This document shows positions 1-11,187 of a DNA stretch of 64,000 nt, in pieces. How positions within the stretch are numbered: position 1 is the first letter of the stretch; each line of letters starts with the position of its first letter. The notes under the pieces were generated by a model. That model saw only the letters and a list, made by a program, of their open reading frames with translations, was not told the origin of the DNA and did no database searches. The DNA is taken from contig NZ_AP024601.1 of assembly GCF_018326425.1 (NCBI RefSeq), forward strand, positions 222,501 to 286,500, given 5' to 3'. This DNA comes from Polycladomyces abyssicola. GTDB lineage: Bacteria; Bacillota; Bacilli; Thermoactinomycetales; JIR-001. A program made the translations under genes and the position numbers.

Positions 1-1405
<1,405 letters not shown>

Positions 1406-1470
1406 CTCACTCGCAAGTGAATGCAGACGATCCCGTAACCAATTTTGAAGGTGTAACCAAACACCATATC

Positions 1471-1588
<118 letters not shown>

Positions 1589-1621
1589 GCAGGAGCTCCT
1601 TCAAAAACCAAAAATTACAGC

Positions 1622-1650
1622 TTGCAAATGAGGACAAATCGTTGTATACT
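1622..1650 (+). promoter_or_regulatory. Sigma-A promoter of the tRNA array
   Basis: TTGCAA (1622-1627), a 17-bp spacer and TATACT (1645-1650) lie 28 bp upstream of the first tRNA. The tRNA block could therefore be transcribed separately from the rrn operon as well as by read-through, since no terminator is evident after 5S. Confidence 0.6.
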
Positions 1651-1677
1651 AACTCTTGCCGATTGAAATTGAAACAT

Positions 1678-1752
1678 TCCTCAGTAGCTCAATGGTAGAG
1701 CGCCCGGCTGTTAACCGGTAGGTTGCAGGTTCGAGTCCTGCCTGAGGAGCCA
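1678..1752 (+). tRNA. tRNA-Asn (GTT)
   Basis: Full cloverleaf: acceptor TCCTCAG/CTGAGGA, anticodon GTT at 1710-1712, TTCGAGT T-loop and encoded CCA. First of eight closely packed tRNAs. Confidence 0.97.
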
Positions 1753-1753
1753 A

Positions 1754-1829
1754 GCTCCCATAGCTCAGTCGGTAGAGCGCTTCCATGGTAAGGAAGAGGT
1801 CACCAGTTCGAGTCTGGTTGGGAGCTCCA
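1754..1829 (+). tRNA. tRNA-Thr (GGT)
   Basis: Acceptor GCTCCCA/TGGGAGC, anticodon GGT at 1787-1789, encoded CCA. It begins one base after the tRNA-Asn CCA. Confidence 0.97.
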
Positions 1830-1836
1830 TCGATAC

Positions 1837-1912
1837 GGCCCGTTGGTGAAGCGGTTAACACACCAGCCTTTCACGCTGGCATGCAGGGGTTCGAATCCCC
1901 TACGGGTCACCA
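1837..1912 (+). tRNA. tRNA-Glu (TTC)
   Basis: Acceptor GGCCCGT/ACGGGTC with one G-U pair, anticodon loop CTTTCAC giving TTC, encoded CCA. Confidence 0.97.
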
Positions 1913-1956
1913 GATGCAAGAGGAGCTTGAGGGGTTTCCTTCAAGCTCTTCAATTG

Positions 1957-2032
1957 GGACGGTTAGCTCAGCTGGGAGAGCACCTGCCTTACAAGCAGGG
2001 GGTCGGCGGTTCGATCCCGTCACCGTCCACCA
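1957..2032 (+). tRNA. tRNA-Val (TAC)
   Basis: Acceptor GGACGGT/ACCGTCC, anticodon TAC at 1990-1992, encoded CCA. A small hairpin-forming spacer (GAGCTTGAGG...CCTTCAAGCTC, about 1922-1949) separates it from tRNA-Glu and may be a processing element. Confidence 0.97.
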
Positions 2033-2038
2033 CCCTGT

Positions 2039-2123
2039 GGAGGGGTAGCGAAGTGGTCAAACGCAGCAGACTGTAAATCTGCCGGCTTTGCCTTCGTAGG
2101 TTCGAATCCTACCCCCTCCACCA
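2039..2123 (+). tRNA. tRNA-Tyr (GTA)
   Basis: 85-nt tRNA with a long variable arm (class II). Acceptor GGAGGGG/CCCCTCC, anticodon GTA within CTGTAAA, encoded CCA. Confidence 0.97.
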
Positions 2124-2134
2124 TCCCTACATAA

Positions 2135-2209
2135 TGGGGAGTAGCCAAGTGGTAAGGCAACGGACTTTGACTCCGTGATGCGCAGGTTCGAATCCTGCCT
2201 CCCCAGCCA
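2135..2209 (+). tRNA. tRNA-Gln (TTG)
   Basis: Acceptor TGGGGAG/CTCCCCA, anticodon stem ACGGA/TCCGT around a CTTTGAC loop giving TTG, encoded CCA. Confidence 0.97.
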
Positions 2210-2232
2210 TCCACAACCATTAAAAATAATAC

Positions 2233-2308
2233 GAGCCATTAGCTCAGTTGGTAGAGCACCTGACTTTTAATCAGGGTGTCCCAGGTTCGAGTCCTGGATG
2301 GCTCACCA
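2233..2308 (+). tRNA. tRNA-Lys (TTT)
   Basis: Acceptor GAGCCAT/ATGGCTC, anticodon loop CTTTTAA giving TTT, encoded CCA. Confidence 0.97.
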
Positions 2309-2311
2309 TAT

Positions 2312-2386
2312 GCGGAAGTGGCTCAGGGGTAGAGCACCGCCTTGCCAAGGCGGGGGTCGCGGGTTCGAATCCCGTCTTCCGCTCCA
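2312..2386 (+). tRNA. tRNA-Gly (GCC)
   Basis: Acceptor GCGGAAG/CTTCCGC, anticodon GCC in TTGCCAA, encoded CCA. Last tRNA of the array. Confidence 0.97.
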
Positions 2387-2398
2387 AACAGAACAGGA

Positions 2399-2431
2399 AA
2401 ACCCTTCGTGAGATTCACGAAGGGTTTTTTT
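2399..2431 (+). terminator. Rho-independent terminator of the tRNA array
   Basis: AACCCTTCGTGA / TCACGAAGGGTT stem with a 2-nt loop, followed by seven T, 13 bp after tRNA-Gly. Confidence 0.9.
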
Positions 2432-2492
2432 GCATGAGGAAAAAGCAATGGAGTGCTCTTTCAGAAAGTCGACAACCGGTCAGTAGCTTCCC

Positions 2493-2521
2493 ATTTCCGC
2501 AGAAGCGGAGATTTTTTTTTA
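2493..2521 (+). terminator. Second short terminator-like hairpin
   Basis: TTTCCGC-AGAA-GCGGAGA followed by a run of about ten T. It could be a back-up terminator for the tRNA block. The rest of 2436-2790 shows no convincing gene or RNA. Confidence 0.5.
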
Positions 2522-2789
2522 TTCATGCTGATGCAAATCAGCACTCCTCTCAGCCACATCTCAGGATCGGCGGTTCCCTGTGGTATTCCGTTCAGCAGAG
2601 ACAACTCGGCATGGACCAGTCCAACGGTTTAGAAAAATCAATGCATTACATGCCTTTGATTCTAGGCATATCCTATGGGAATGGAGCGGTAAGACCTTTA
2701 TCCCGAATAGTGAATCCTGCTGTTTGTATAGAGCACGCAAATTTATACGGAAATAACCATCATATGGAAAAATCCGTGAAATGCCTGGA

Positions 2790-2818
2790 TTGGTGGGTTT
2801 TTTACGTTATGGTACAAT
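2790..2818 (+). promoter_or_regulatory. Possible rocF promoter
   Basis: TTGGTG (2790-2795), 17 bp, TACAAT (2813-2818), 70 bp before the rocF start. The -35 match is modest. Confidence 0.4.
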
Positions 2819-2887
2819 GAAATCCGCGGAATAGTCGCACATAAGCTTGAAAAAGGGGGGAATCTCTCCTAAGGGAGAAAGGCGCCT

Positions 2888-3802
2888 ATGAACCAGTATC
2901 AAGAGCTGAAACCCATCACAGTGATCGGGGTACCATTGGATTTAGGATCCGGACGTCGCGGAGTTGATATGGGCCCGAGTGCGATCCGCTACGCGAACTT
3001 GCATGAAAAACTGACCAAAATAGGATTTGACGTGGAGGACATCGGCAATCTGTCCGTGCCCACGTTGGAAACGTATAAAGTAATCGATCCCAAGTTGAAA
3101 TATTTGGACGAAATTGTCGCCGTCAATGAAAAGCTGGCGGAGACCGTCTCCGAAACGGTGGAAAAAGGACGGTTCCCCCTGGTGTTGGGAGGGGATCACA
3201 GCATTGCGATCGGCACGATCGCAGGGGTGGCCAAACACCACCGCAAATTGGGCGTGATCTGGTTTGATGCACACGGTGATCTGAATACACACGAAACCAC
3301 GCCTTCCGGCAATATCCACGGCATGTCGCTGGCAGCCAGCCTCGGCTATGGTCATGAGAAGCTGGTCCATTGTGGCGGATACGCACCCAAAGTGGGTCCG
3401 GAAAACGTTGTGATCATCGGTGCACGAGAATTGGACCCCGGTGAACGAAAGTTGATCAAGGAGTTGGGTATCCGCGTTTTCACCATGCACGACATTGACC
3501 GGATCGGTATGGCACGTGTGATGGAAGAAGCGCTGAAAGTGGTGACAGACGGTACGGACGGGGTTCATCTCAGTTTGGATCTGGACGGACTGGATCCGAA
3601 AGATTGTCCGGGTGTCGGCACACCGGTTGTCGGTGGGATTACCTACCGCGAAAGCCACTTGGCAATGGAGATGCTGGCGGAAGCCAAAGTGCTTACCTCG
3701 GCGGAATTTGTGGAAGTCAACCCGATTTTGGACATTGGCAATAAAACGGCCAAAGTTGCTGTGGCTTTGGTGGGATCGGCTTTTGGGGAAATCGTGTTGT
3801 AG
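2888..3802 (+). CDS. rocF: Arginase
   Basis: Hydrolyses L-arginine to ornithine and urea in the cytoplasm, the first step of arginine catabolism. The 304-residue length is normal for bacterial arginase. The Mn2+-binding signatures are visible: GGDHS at 101-105, DAHGD at 127-131 and SLDLDGLDP at 229-237. The ATG start follows a GGGAGAAAGG Shine-Dalgarno. The gene stands alone, with its own candidate promoter, between the tRNA array and ppc. In B. subtilis rocF is in the rocDEF operon, but no other roc gene is seen here. Confidence 0.96.
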   Translation: MNQYQELKPITVIGVPLDLGSGRRGVDMGPSAIRYANLHEKLTKIGFDVEDIGNLSVPTLETYKVIDPKLKYLDEIVAVNEKLAETVSETVEKGRFPLVLGGDHSIAIGTIAGVAKHHRKLGVIWFDAHGDLNTHETTPSGNIHGMSLAASLGYGHEKLVHCGGYAPKVGPENVVIIGARELDPGERKLIKELGIRVFTMHDIDRIGMARVMEEALKVVTDGTDGVHLSLDLDGLDPKDCPGVGTPVVGGITYRESHLAMEMLAEAKVLTSAEFVEVNPILDIGNKTAKVAVALVGSAFGEIVL

Positions 3803-3833
3803 ACACGGCTTCCCTTTCATTTCAATCTCTTTA

Positions 3834-3890
3834 GGGCGTGTCTGGTCATACGTACGGGAGCAATGTTTCCCAGGCGAGCGAAGACTCGGG
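3834..3890 (+). repeat. Dispersed repeat copy A (IS/MITE-end-like)
   Basis: Begins GGGCGTGTCTGGTCATA and contains GCAATGTTTCCCAGGCGAGCGA. The first part matches the reverse complement of the right end of copy B (25083-25096), and the core matches copies B (24983-25096) and D (18904-19005). On the minus strand a 75-codon frame (3846-4073) ends at this repeat with an otherwise protein-like tail. It could be a transposase remnant, but I do not recognise it. Confidence 0.5.
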
Positions 3891-4297
3891 GATCACAACA
3901 TTGAGATCGCGGGCAATGCGCTCAAAACCAAGCGTACTTTGCCCTGCGCCTTGCTCCAGCGGTTTCAAAAGGCCTTGGTTCCTTATTTGCGTGATGCAGG
4001 AGGAGCGTGCCGGGAAAGTGGTGCATACGATTGTGGTCGGGCAGTATCGGACGATTGGGCACGCCCTGAACATTTCAACCGTTCGTGGGTGTACTGTTTG
4101 ATCGGGCGGTTGACCTTCTCATCACATCATCGGCATTCCCCACAAACCCCTGAAAGGCGGGATGCCCGTTTCCGTTTTTCTCTCCGTTGCAGTTCCCTCC
4201 GTTTACGGTTTTCTCGTCCACCATAAAAACTGCATCCAATTCTACCGGGATACCGCATCACCAGGCTCCGATCGTGGTGCAATGGCATTTATTTCAC
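3891..4297. other. Intergenic region with unrecognised degenerate sequence
   Basis: No gene can be supported between rocF and ppc. Several open frames cross 3838-4226 on both strands, but none has a Shine-Dalgarno or a recognisable domain. The fragmentary minus-strand frame ending at 3846 suggests decayed coding DNA next to repeat A. Confidence 0.4.
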
Positions 4298-4326
4298 TTT
4301 TCATTCTTCGGAAATACATTTATAAT
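4298..4326 (+). promoter_or_regulatory. Possible ppc promoter
   Basis: TTTTCA (4298-4303), 17-bp spacer, perfect TATAAT (4321-4326) in a locally AT-rich stretch. This leaves a leader of about 160 nt before ppc. Confidence 0.45.
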
Positions 4327-4492
4327 TATGCATATGTTAGAATATTTATCGTTGGATGTGAAAGAAGGTTTCCGCTTATCTGTAAGTGGGGAATACAGTA
4401 TAGAAACCTTGATTCACTTGCAGATTGGACAGGATGGTTTCCGTGCCGCGATAGAGCGGTGTAAAGGTGGTTGAGGAGGTGTCGCAGGCAAG

Positions 4493-7276
4493 ATGAGTCA
4501 AGTTAAAGCGATTGAGACAGAGAAAGATCATCCGTTGCGACGGGATGTACGCTTTTTGGGTCACATCTTGGGAGATGTTCTGGTCATGCACGGAGGAGAA
4601 GCATTGTTAAATAATGTGGAAAGGATCCGTGAAATGACCAAACAGCTTCGTCAAAGCTACGATCCGGAGATCCTGAAACAGTGCAAAACGCTCATCCAGG
4701 GATTGTCTCCTCAAATGCGTCGGGATGTGATCCGTGCGTTCGCCATCTATTTCCAACTTGTCAACATTGCAGAGCAAAACCACCGGATTCGCCGTCATCG
4801 CGAGTACCGTCGTTCGAGGCAAGATGTGGTTCAGCCCCATTCAATTGAGAGTGCCGTACGGGAATTGAAGGAACAGGGGCTGTCGCCCGAGCAGGTGGAA
4901 GAGATTCTGGACGTGCTCGCATTGGAACTGGTGATCACTGCTCATCCCACTGAGGCGATGCGCCGGACGGTATTGGATATTCATCACCGCATTGCCAAGC
5001 GGGTGGAGGAGTTGGATCATCCCTATCTGACGGAAGAGGACAGGGAGCGTATTCGCCAGGAGTTGCTGGGGGAAGTGATCACGTTATGGCAAAGTGATGA
5101 GCTGCGGCAACGTAAGCCCACAGTGATGGACGAAGTGCGAAACGGCCTGTACTACGTGGATGAGACGCTGTTCGATGTGTTGCCCGGGATTCACAGCGAA
5201 CTGGAACGTTGCCTGAAACGGTATTATCCAGATCATGAATGGCATGTGCCTTCCTTTTTATGGTTCGGTTCGTGGATTGGCGGGGATCGGGACGGCAACC
5301 CTTCGGTGACGCCGGAAGTAACTTGGCGAACCTTGCGGTTGCAGCGTGACTTGGTGATCAGGAAGTATGAGGAAGCACTCAGGCGATTGATCAAAAAATT
5401 AAGCCATTCCACGCGGAAAGTTCGCGTATCGGAGGCTTTGCTCGACTCATTGCGGGCGGATGAAGAAGAAGTGGTATTGGTGGATATCGGGGAAGGCAAA
5501 TGGCGGAATGAGCATGAACCGTACCGCCGCAAATTGACCTATATGCTCGCACGACTTCACCATACGCGACTGGGCAAGAAAGATCATGGTATCTACCGTT
5601 CCCCAGAAGCTTTTCTATCCGACCTTCGGCTGATCGAGCAAAGCTTGCGCGCTCATCACGCCGATGTGATTGCCGATCGGGATCTCGGTCAGTTGATCCG
5701 ACAAGTAGAGCTGTTCGGATTCCATCTTCTTACGTTGGATATACGTCAACACAGTGCCGAACATGAAAAGGCCCTGACAGAGATTTTGTCAAGCATGGGC
5801 ATCGTTGATCGGTACGATCAATTGTCTGAGAAGGAAAAAATCGATTTGTTGACGGAGTTGCTGGAAGATCCTCGGCCATTGACGTCTCCGTTCATGTCGT
5901 TTTCGCCGGAAACGGAACAATGTTTGGAGTTGTTCCGTGTGATCCGCCGGGCTAAGGAAGAATTTGGCGAGGAAGCGATCCGCAACTACCTGATCAGTAT
6001 GACGCAAGGCACCAGCGATCTGCTTGAGGTGGTACTGTTCGCCAAAGAAGTGGGGTTGTTCCGGAAAACGCCGAACGGTCCGGTCTCCCGTCTCCACGTG
6101 GTTCCTTTGCTGGAAACGATCGACGATTTGCATCGCGCTCATGAGATCATGGAGGCGTATTATCGTCATCCGTCTTATGTGCCAGCAAATGCGGGGCATC
6201 ATCCCACTCAGGAAATTATGCTTGGGTATTCGGACAGCAATAAGGATGGCGGTATGCTGACGGCCAACTGGGAACTGTATCACGCCCAACAGCGGTTGTA
6301 CCGGTTGTCCCGTCGATACGGGGTCAATACAAAATTTTTCCACGGCCGCGGCGGGGCGCTGGGGCGCGGCGGCGGTCCGCTGAATCGCAGTATCCAGGCA
6401 AAGCCGCCGGAGACGGTAGTGGGCGGAGTGAAAATCACGGAACAGGGAGAAGTACTCTCTTCGCGTTATGCATTGAAACCCATCGCGTTCCGCAGTTTGG
6501 AACAAGCCACTTCCGCGTTATTGATGTCGGCCGCATCCGCTCTATCCGGTCGGGAGTCTAAGTTGAAACCGCAATGGTTGGAGGCGATGGCCCAAATTTC
6601 AGAAGAGGCGCTCAAAGCATATCAATCGTTGGTATTTGAAGATCCCGACTTTCTCACTTATTTCCATACGGTCACACCGCTTCCGGAAATCGGGGAGCTT
6701 AATATCGGTTCGCGACCGACGCGCCGCAAAAACAGCCAAGCGTTCGAAGATCTGCGCGCCATTCCCTGGGTTTTCGCGTGGACGCAAAGCCGGTATCTGT
6801 TCCCGGCATGGTATGCGGCGGGCACGGGATTTACTCGGTTTGTGAAAAAACATGCAGACGGCTTGCGAATCTTGAAGGAAATGTACCAGGATTGGCCGTT
6901 CTTCCGTTCGCTGGTCGACAACCTGCAGATGGCGTTGGCCAAGGCGGACTTCGTCATTGCCCGCGAATACGATTCACTGGTACAGGATCGTGATATGGCG
7001 GAGCGAATTTTCGGCAAATTGGAGGAGGAGTATCGCTTGACCCGCGAAATGGTGCTGGCCATCACGGGGCAAGCGGATGTGTTGGATCATGTGCCGGTGA
7101 TCCAGGAATCGATCCGGCTGCGCAACCCGTATGTGGACCCGCTCAGCTTCATCCAAGTCGATTTGTTGCATCAGTTGCGGTATCACTGCCCCTCCAAAGA
7201 AGAGTGCCAGGAAACACTGGAACAGGTGCTGTTGACCATTAACGGCATTGCGGCGGGATTGCGCAATACGGGATGA
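4493..7276 (+). CDS. ppc: Phosphoenolpyruvate carboxylase
   Basis: Anaplerotic enzyme that carboxylates PEP with bicarbonate to oxaloacetate. At 927 residues it is the usual length of the bacterial-type enzyme. Family signatures: HPTEA at 151-155 (catalytic His), GGDRDGNP at 263-270, YSDSNKDGG at 579-587, the Gly-rich FHGRGG...GRGGGP loop at 616-629, and the C-terminal NTG. The ATG start is preceded by GAGGAGGT about 13 bases upstream. Monocistronic, with a terminator 150 bp downstream. Confidence 0.97.
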   Translation: MSQVKAIETEKDHPLRRDVRFLGHILGDVLVMHGGEALLNNVERIREMTKQLRQSYDPEILKQCKTLIQGLSPQMRRDVIRAFAIYFQLVNIAEQNHRIRRHREYRRSRQDVVQPHSIESAVRELKEQGLSPEQVEEILDVLALELVITAHPTEAMRRTVLDIHHRIAKRVEELDHPYLTEEDRERIRQELLGEVITLWQSDELRQRKPTVMDEVRNGLYYVDETLFDVLPGIHSELERCLKRYYPDHEWHVPSFLWFGSWIGGDRDGNPSVTPEVTWRTLRLQRDLVIRKYEEALRRLIKKLSHSTRKVRVSEALLDSLRADEEEVVLVDIGEGKWRNEHEPYRRKLTYMLARLHHTRLGKKDHGIYRSPEAFLSDLRLIEQSLRAHHADVIADRDLGQLIRQVELFGFHLLTLDIRQHSAEHEKALTEILSSMGIVDRYDQLSEKEKIDLLTELLEDPRPLTSPFMSFSPETEQCLELFRVIRRAKEEFGEEAIRNYLISMTQGTSDLLEVVLFAKEVGLFRKTPNGPVSRLHVVPLLETIDDLHRAHEIMEAYYRHPSYVPANAGHHPTQEIMLGYSDSNKDGGMLTANWELYHAQQRLYRLSRRYGVNTKFFHGRGGALGRGGGPLNRSIQAKPPETVVGGVKITEQGEVLSSRYALKPIAFRSLEQATSALLMSAASALSGRESKLKPQWLEAMAQISEEALKAYQSLVFEDPDFLTYFHTVTPLPEIGELNIGSRPTRRKNSQAFEDLRAIPWVFAWTQSRYLFPAWYAAGTGFTRFVKKHADGLRILKEMYQDWPFFRSLVDNLQMALAKADFVIAREYDSLVQDRDMAERIFGKLEEEYRLTREMVLAITGQADVLDHVPVIQESIRLRNPYVDPLSFIQVDLLHQLRYHCPSKEECQETLEQVLLTINGIAAGLRNTG

Positions 7277-7427
7277 TTCGTGGAAATAACAATAGCTCCA
7301 TCCGGGACGTTTTTGAAAAATGGGCTGTTCGCGAAATTTTGTCATCAGTCTCTGATATTGAGGAGAATCGTAAAATACGGATGGCTGATTAGATATCAGT
7401 AACGTCTAACGATCGCGGTTGTGGGAT

Positions 7428-7457
7428 GTAAGGACTTCCGTCAGGGGGTCCTTTTTT
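7428..7457 (+). terminator. Terminator downstream of ppc
   Basis: AAGGAC ... GTCCTT stem followed by TTTTTT, in the ppc-cdaA gap. Nothing else in 7277-7705 is clear enough to call. Confidence 0.7.
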
Positions 7458-7705
7458 CATCTTTGTTTTGTAGAAAAATCACCTTTCGTTTTCCATTTTT
7501 GCTACACTAAGTGTATGAGTGACAAGATCTGTCCTTATATTGTACAAGCGCTCTTTCGGTGAGTGATGCCGCCTGCGGTGGTTCAGGTATCATGTTTTCT
7601 TTTACTGTGGGATGCCTTATGATGAAAAAAGGCGTGAGAAAGTGGAATCTCCGATTGCATCCCATCACAGACTAACAGAAGGCAACAATCGGATGGAGGC
7701 GCCCC

Positions 7706-8509
7706 ATGCTTACGCTGGACGGTTTGACCCGTTATGTCAATGATATTGTCGACATTTTGATCGTCAGCTATATCATATATCAGCTGTTGTTGCTCCTTCG
7801 CGGTACAAGAGCAGTACAACTGTTGAAGGGGATTTTTGTGGTCGTGGCCGTCTGGATGGTCAGCAGCTTCTTTCACCTGTCCACATTGCAGTGGTTGATG
7901 CAGAATTTGTTTTCTGTAGGTGTCATCGTCATTTTGATCATCTTTCAACCCGAACTGCGCAGGGCATTGGAACAGTTGGGAAGGGGCGGTTTTTTCGGAC
8001 GGAGCAAATTTGCCGAAGAGCAGGAAGTCAGCCGTCTCGTGGGTGAATTGAACAAAGCGGTCACCCACTTGTCCAAACGCCGTATCGGTGCATTGATTGT
8101 GGTGGAAAGACAAACTGGGTTATCCGACTACATCGAGACCGGCATCGAATTGTCGGCAGCCGTCAGTTCAGAGCTGTTGATCAACATCTTTCTGCCCAAT
8201 ACGCCATTGCACGATGGTGCGGTGATCATTCGCAAAGATCGGATTATGGCCGCCGGTTGCTATCTGCCCTTGTCGGAAAATCCTTTTATCAGCAAAGAGC
8301 TGGGAACCCGGCACCGTGCAGGAATCGGCATGTCCGAGGTGTCCGATGCCATCGCCGTGATCGTCTCGGAGGAAACCGGCAGTGTTTCATTGGCCATTCA
8401 CGGTCAGCTGGAGCGCGGACTGAGTGAGGAAATGCTCTTGTCGCGTTTGTATCAGGAGCTGAGGCCCCCCGAGAAAAACAGTAACTTTTGGAGTTGGAAG
8501 GGGGAGTGA
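7706..8509 (+). CDS. cdaA: Diadenylate cyclase CdaA
   Basis: Membrane-bound synthase that condenses two ATP into the second messenger c-di-AMP. Three N-terminal membrane segments (about 12-30, 38-54 and 64-80) precede the DAC domain. The catalytic DGA motif is at 170-172 (in LHDGAVII) and RHR at 202-204 (in GTRHRAGIG). The 267-residue length matches B. subtilis CdaA. It lies 3 bp before cdaR and upstream of glmM, the conserved cdaA-cdaR-glmM order. In that system CdaR and GlmM modulate cyclase activity and connect it to wall synthesis and potassium control. Confidence 0.96.
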   Translation: MLTLDGLTRYVNDIVDILIVSYIIYQLLLLLRGTRAVQLLKGIFVVVAVWMVSSFFHLSTLQWLMQNLFSVGVIVILIIFQPELRRALEQLGRGGFFGRSKFAEEQEVSRLVGELNKAVTHLSKRRIGALIVVERQTGLSDYIETGIELSAAVSSELLINIFLPNTPLHDGAVIIRKDRIMAAGCYLPLSENPFISKELGTRHRAGIGMSEVSDAIAVIVSEETGSVSLAIHGQLERGLSEEMLLSRLYQELRPPEKNSNFWSWKGE

Positions 8510-8512
8510 GCG

Positions 8513-9724
8513 ATGGAAAAATGGTTTGAAAGCAATACAGTACTGAAATTGCTCGCTCTCGGATTGGCAATCACATTGTGGATGTCAGTCAATGATAAAA
8601 CACTGCCGCTCCCCACAGAAGATGAGAGTTTCACCACCATCCGCAACGTCTCATTAGAAGCGCGGTTTGATCAGGAACGTATGGATTTGACGGATGCCCC
8701 CAAGACAGTCAATCTGAAGCTGAAGGGCAACCTGTCCGCATTGAATCATCTGAATCCGGACGAGTACCACGCCTATGTGGATTTGCGCCATCTGGGTCCC
8801 GGTACACACCGAAACGTGCCGGTGAAGGTGAAAGGTCTGCCGTCCGGCATTGAGGTGGAAGTGGAACCATCACAGGTTGATGTGACGCTGGAGCTCAAAG
8901 AACAAAAAGAGATGCCCGTACAGGTGGATCTGGTGGGCACGCCCGCTCCCGGTTACAAAGCGGGCAAACCCATCATCTCTCCAACGCGTGTTCTGATCCG
9001 GGGTTCTGCATCGCTGTTGAACCAGGTGACCGCGGTCAAGGCGGTTGTCAATGTGGACGGAGCGACTGAAACGGTTTCGAAGTCAGTTACGTTACAAGTA
9101 TACGGGGAAGAAGGTCCACTCAACCAAGCGGAGATTTTGCCAAGGCCTGTCGTAGATGTAGAAGTGCCCGTGGCCAGCCCCAATGCTGAGATCCCACTCA
9201 ATGTGGGCATTGCCAAGTATCCTCCGTCGGGATACGCCGTCAGCCAATTGATCATGAACGTTGATAAAGTGACCGTTTACGGTCCCTCGGAATATATTAA
9301 AGGATTAGAAGTATATCCTGGACCCAAATTGGACTTGTCTCGGACCAAGAAGGATGATACGTTCGAGATGTCCATCCCGTTGGTTAACGATGTCGACAGA
9401 GTGGAGCCGAAAACGGTGCGCATCTCCGTGAAGATCGTTCCGGCGCAGGCCCGCACATTGACCAACGTGCCTGTTAAGGTGAGTGGTTTAAGCGAGGGGT
9501 TGAAGTCGCAGGTGATCACTCCGTCGGGGGGAAAGTTGTATATGACAGTGACGGGAGCCCCTGACTTGGTCCGGAATCTGAAATCCGGCGATATCCACGC
9601 GTATGTGGATGTGTCCCGGTTGCCGCCGGGTATTTATGCCCGACCGATCCAAATCAAATTACCGCCGTTTGTCCGGCTGCAGTATGATCAAACTTTGATG
9701 GCGACAGTACGGCTTTCTAAATAG
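8513..9724 (+). CDS. cdaR: CdaR, YbbR-domain regulator of CdaA
   Basis: Extracytoplasmic regulator of the c-di-AMP cyclase. One N-terminal membrane anchor (about residues 10-27) is followed by tandem YbbR repeats, recognisable by the recurring pattern of a short beta segment, PxxV and a YVD/HAYVD motif (for example HAYVDLRHL near 85 and HAYVDVSRL near 365). The start is ATG, 3 bp after cdaA, with GGGGGAGTGAGCG as Shine-Dalgarno. 403 residues, somewhat shorter than the B. subtilis protein. No enzymatic motif is visible. Confidence 0.92.
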   Translation: MEKWFESNTVLKLLALGLAITLWMSVNDKTLPLPTEDESFTTIRNVSLEARFDQERMDLTDAPKTVNLKLKGNLSALNHLNPDEYHAYVDLRHLGPGTHRNVPVKVKGLPSGIEVEVEPSQVDVTLELKEQKEMPVQVDLVGTPAPGYKAGKPIISPTRVLIRGSASLLNQVTAVKAVVNVDGATETVSKSVTLQVYGEEGPLNQAEILPRPVVDVEVPVASPNAEIPLNVGIAKYPPSGYAVSQLIMNVDKVTVYGPSEYIKGLEVYPGPKLDLSRTKKDDTFEMSIPLVNDVDRVEPKTVRISVKIVPAQARTLTNVPVKVSGLSEGLKSQVITPSGGKLYMTVTGAPDLVRNLKSGDIHAYVDVSRLPPGIYARPIQIKLPPFVRLQYDQTLMATVRLSK

Positions 9725-9780
9725 ATACCAACCAAACGGGGACTGGCGTTTGTTTTTTCCCCATCGTTCCGAAGGGTGAC

Positions 9781-9815
9781 ACGTCCGGGGGGAACATTTT
9801 TGTTCCAACGGACGT
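9781..9815 (+). other. Strong hairpin in the cdaR-glmM gap
   Basis: ACGTCCG (9781-9787) pairs with CGGACGT (9809-9815), and an inner GGAAC/GTTCC closes around a T-rich loop. There is no T-run after the stem. It may attenuate transcription or set an RNA end between cdaR and glmM. Confidence 0.5.
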
Positions 9816-9843
9816 CTGAAGGTGTGAAGGAGGAGAAATCATC

Positions 9844-11187
9844 ATGGGTAAGTATTTTGGAACAGACGGTGTACGAGGTGTGGCCAACCGGGAGCTAACG
9901 CCGGAGTTGGCGTTTCGTCTCGGCCGCTGCGGTGCGTATGTGTTGACGCAAACCAAAGAGCGTCCGCGCGTGGTGGTGGGACGTGATACCCGTCTGTCCG
10001 GTCAGATGTTGGAATCCGCTTTGATTGCAGGAATGTTGTCCATCGGTGTGGACGTAATCCGTGTGGGGGTTGTCAGCACACCGGGTGTGGCATATTTGAC
10101 CCGTCACTATGGAGCGGATGCGGGTGTGATGATTTCCGCTTCCCACAACCCGTTCCAAGACAATGGCATCAAATTTTTCGGTGCAGATGGTTTCAAGCTG
10201 TTGGACGAAACCGAGGCCGAGATTGAGAAGTGGCTGGATGAGCCGGAAGATCGCCTGCCGCGCCCAGAAGGGGAGGGAATCGGTCGGATCATTGATTACC
10301 CCGATGCGGCACAGCATTACCTGGAGTACTTGAAAACCACGATTGATACGGATTTGTGCGGCATGCACATCGTGGTGGATTGTGCCAATGGGGCGGCATC
10401 AGATTTGGCTCCCCAACTGTTGCGCGAGCTGGGGGCGGATGTGACGGTACTCGCTGCTGAGCCGGATGGTGTCAATATCAATGTGGAAAGTGGCTCTACT
10501 CATCCGGAGAAACTGCAGCAGGAAGTGGTCAACCGCCAAGCGCACTTGGGACTGGCGTTTGACGGGGATGCAGACCGGTTGATCGCTGTGGATGAAAATG
10601 GCGATTTGGTGGACGGCGATCATATATTGGCGATTTGCGGGAAATATCTCAAGGAAAAAGGACAACTGAAGGGGAACACGGTCGTCACCACGGTGATGAG
10701 CAATATCGGCTTTTTCAAAGCACTGGAGGAGTTGGGAATCGCCGCGGAAAAAACCAAAGTGGGCGACCGCTATGTGATGGAAGCGATGCGGGATGGTGGC
10801 TACATTCTCGGCGGTGAACAGTCCGGTCACATCATCTTTTTGGAGCACAACACGACAGGAGATGGGTTGTTGACCGCACTGCAGCTCTTGCAGGTTGTCA
10901 AGGACAAGGGACGCACCTTGAAGGAACTGGCGTCCATCGTAAGCAAATACCCGCAAATACTGGTAAATGTCCCCGTCAAAAAGAAAGAGGGCTGGGATCA
11001 AAACGAAGCGATCCGCAGCAAAATCTCGGAAGTGGAACGAGCGCTCGGAAGCGAAGGGCGCGTGTTGGTGCGTCCGTCCGGTACGGAACCGCTCATTCGG
11101 GTAATGGCGGAAGGGCCGGATGTGAACGCGCTGGAAAAATATGTGGAGAGCATCGCGGAAGTGGTGCGCGAACAATTGGCATCCTAA
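9844..11187 (+). CDS. glmM: Phosphoglucosamine mutase
   Basis: Interconverts glucosamine-6-phosphate and glucosamine-1-phosphate on the path to UDP-GlcNAc. The phosphoserine loop has Ser100 in TASHNP-type sequence (SASHNP, 98-103). The metal-binding loop DGDADR is at 240-245 and the C-terminal phosphate loop RPSGTEP at 410-416. 447 residues, standard. The Shine-Dalgarno GAAGGAGGAG precedes ATG. Its product enters the pathway after GlmS, encoded just downstream, and in related species GlmM also binds CdaA. Confidence 0.97.
   Translation: MGKYFGTDGVRGVANRELTPELAFRLGRCGAYVLTQTKERPRVVVGRDTRLSGQMLESALIAGMLSIGVDVIRVGVVSTPGVAYLTRHYGADAGVMISASHNPFQDNGIKFFGADGFKLLDETEAEIEKWLDEPEDRLPRPEGEGIGRIIDYPDAAQHYLEYLKTTIDTDLCGMHIVVDCANGAASDLAPQLLRELGADVTVLAAEPDGVNINVESGSTHPEKLQQEVVNRQAHLGLAFDGDADRLIAVDENGDLVDGDHILAICGKYLKEKGQLKGNTVVTTVMSNIGFFKALEELGIAAEKTKVGDRYVMEAMRDGGYILGGEQSGHIIFLEHNTTGDGLLTALQLLQVVKDKGRTLKELASIVSKYPQILVNVPVKKKEGWDQNEAIRSKISEVERALGSEGRVLVRPSGTEPLIRVMAEGPDVNALEKYVESIAEVVREQLAS

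Noticed and set aside
1785-2820. Open frames crossing the tRNA block and the gap before rocF
   Set aside because: They run through well-folded tRNAs and a terminator; no protein similarity is visible.
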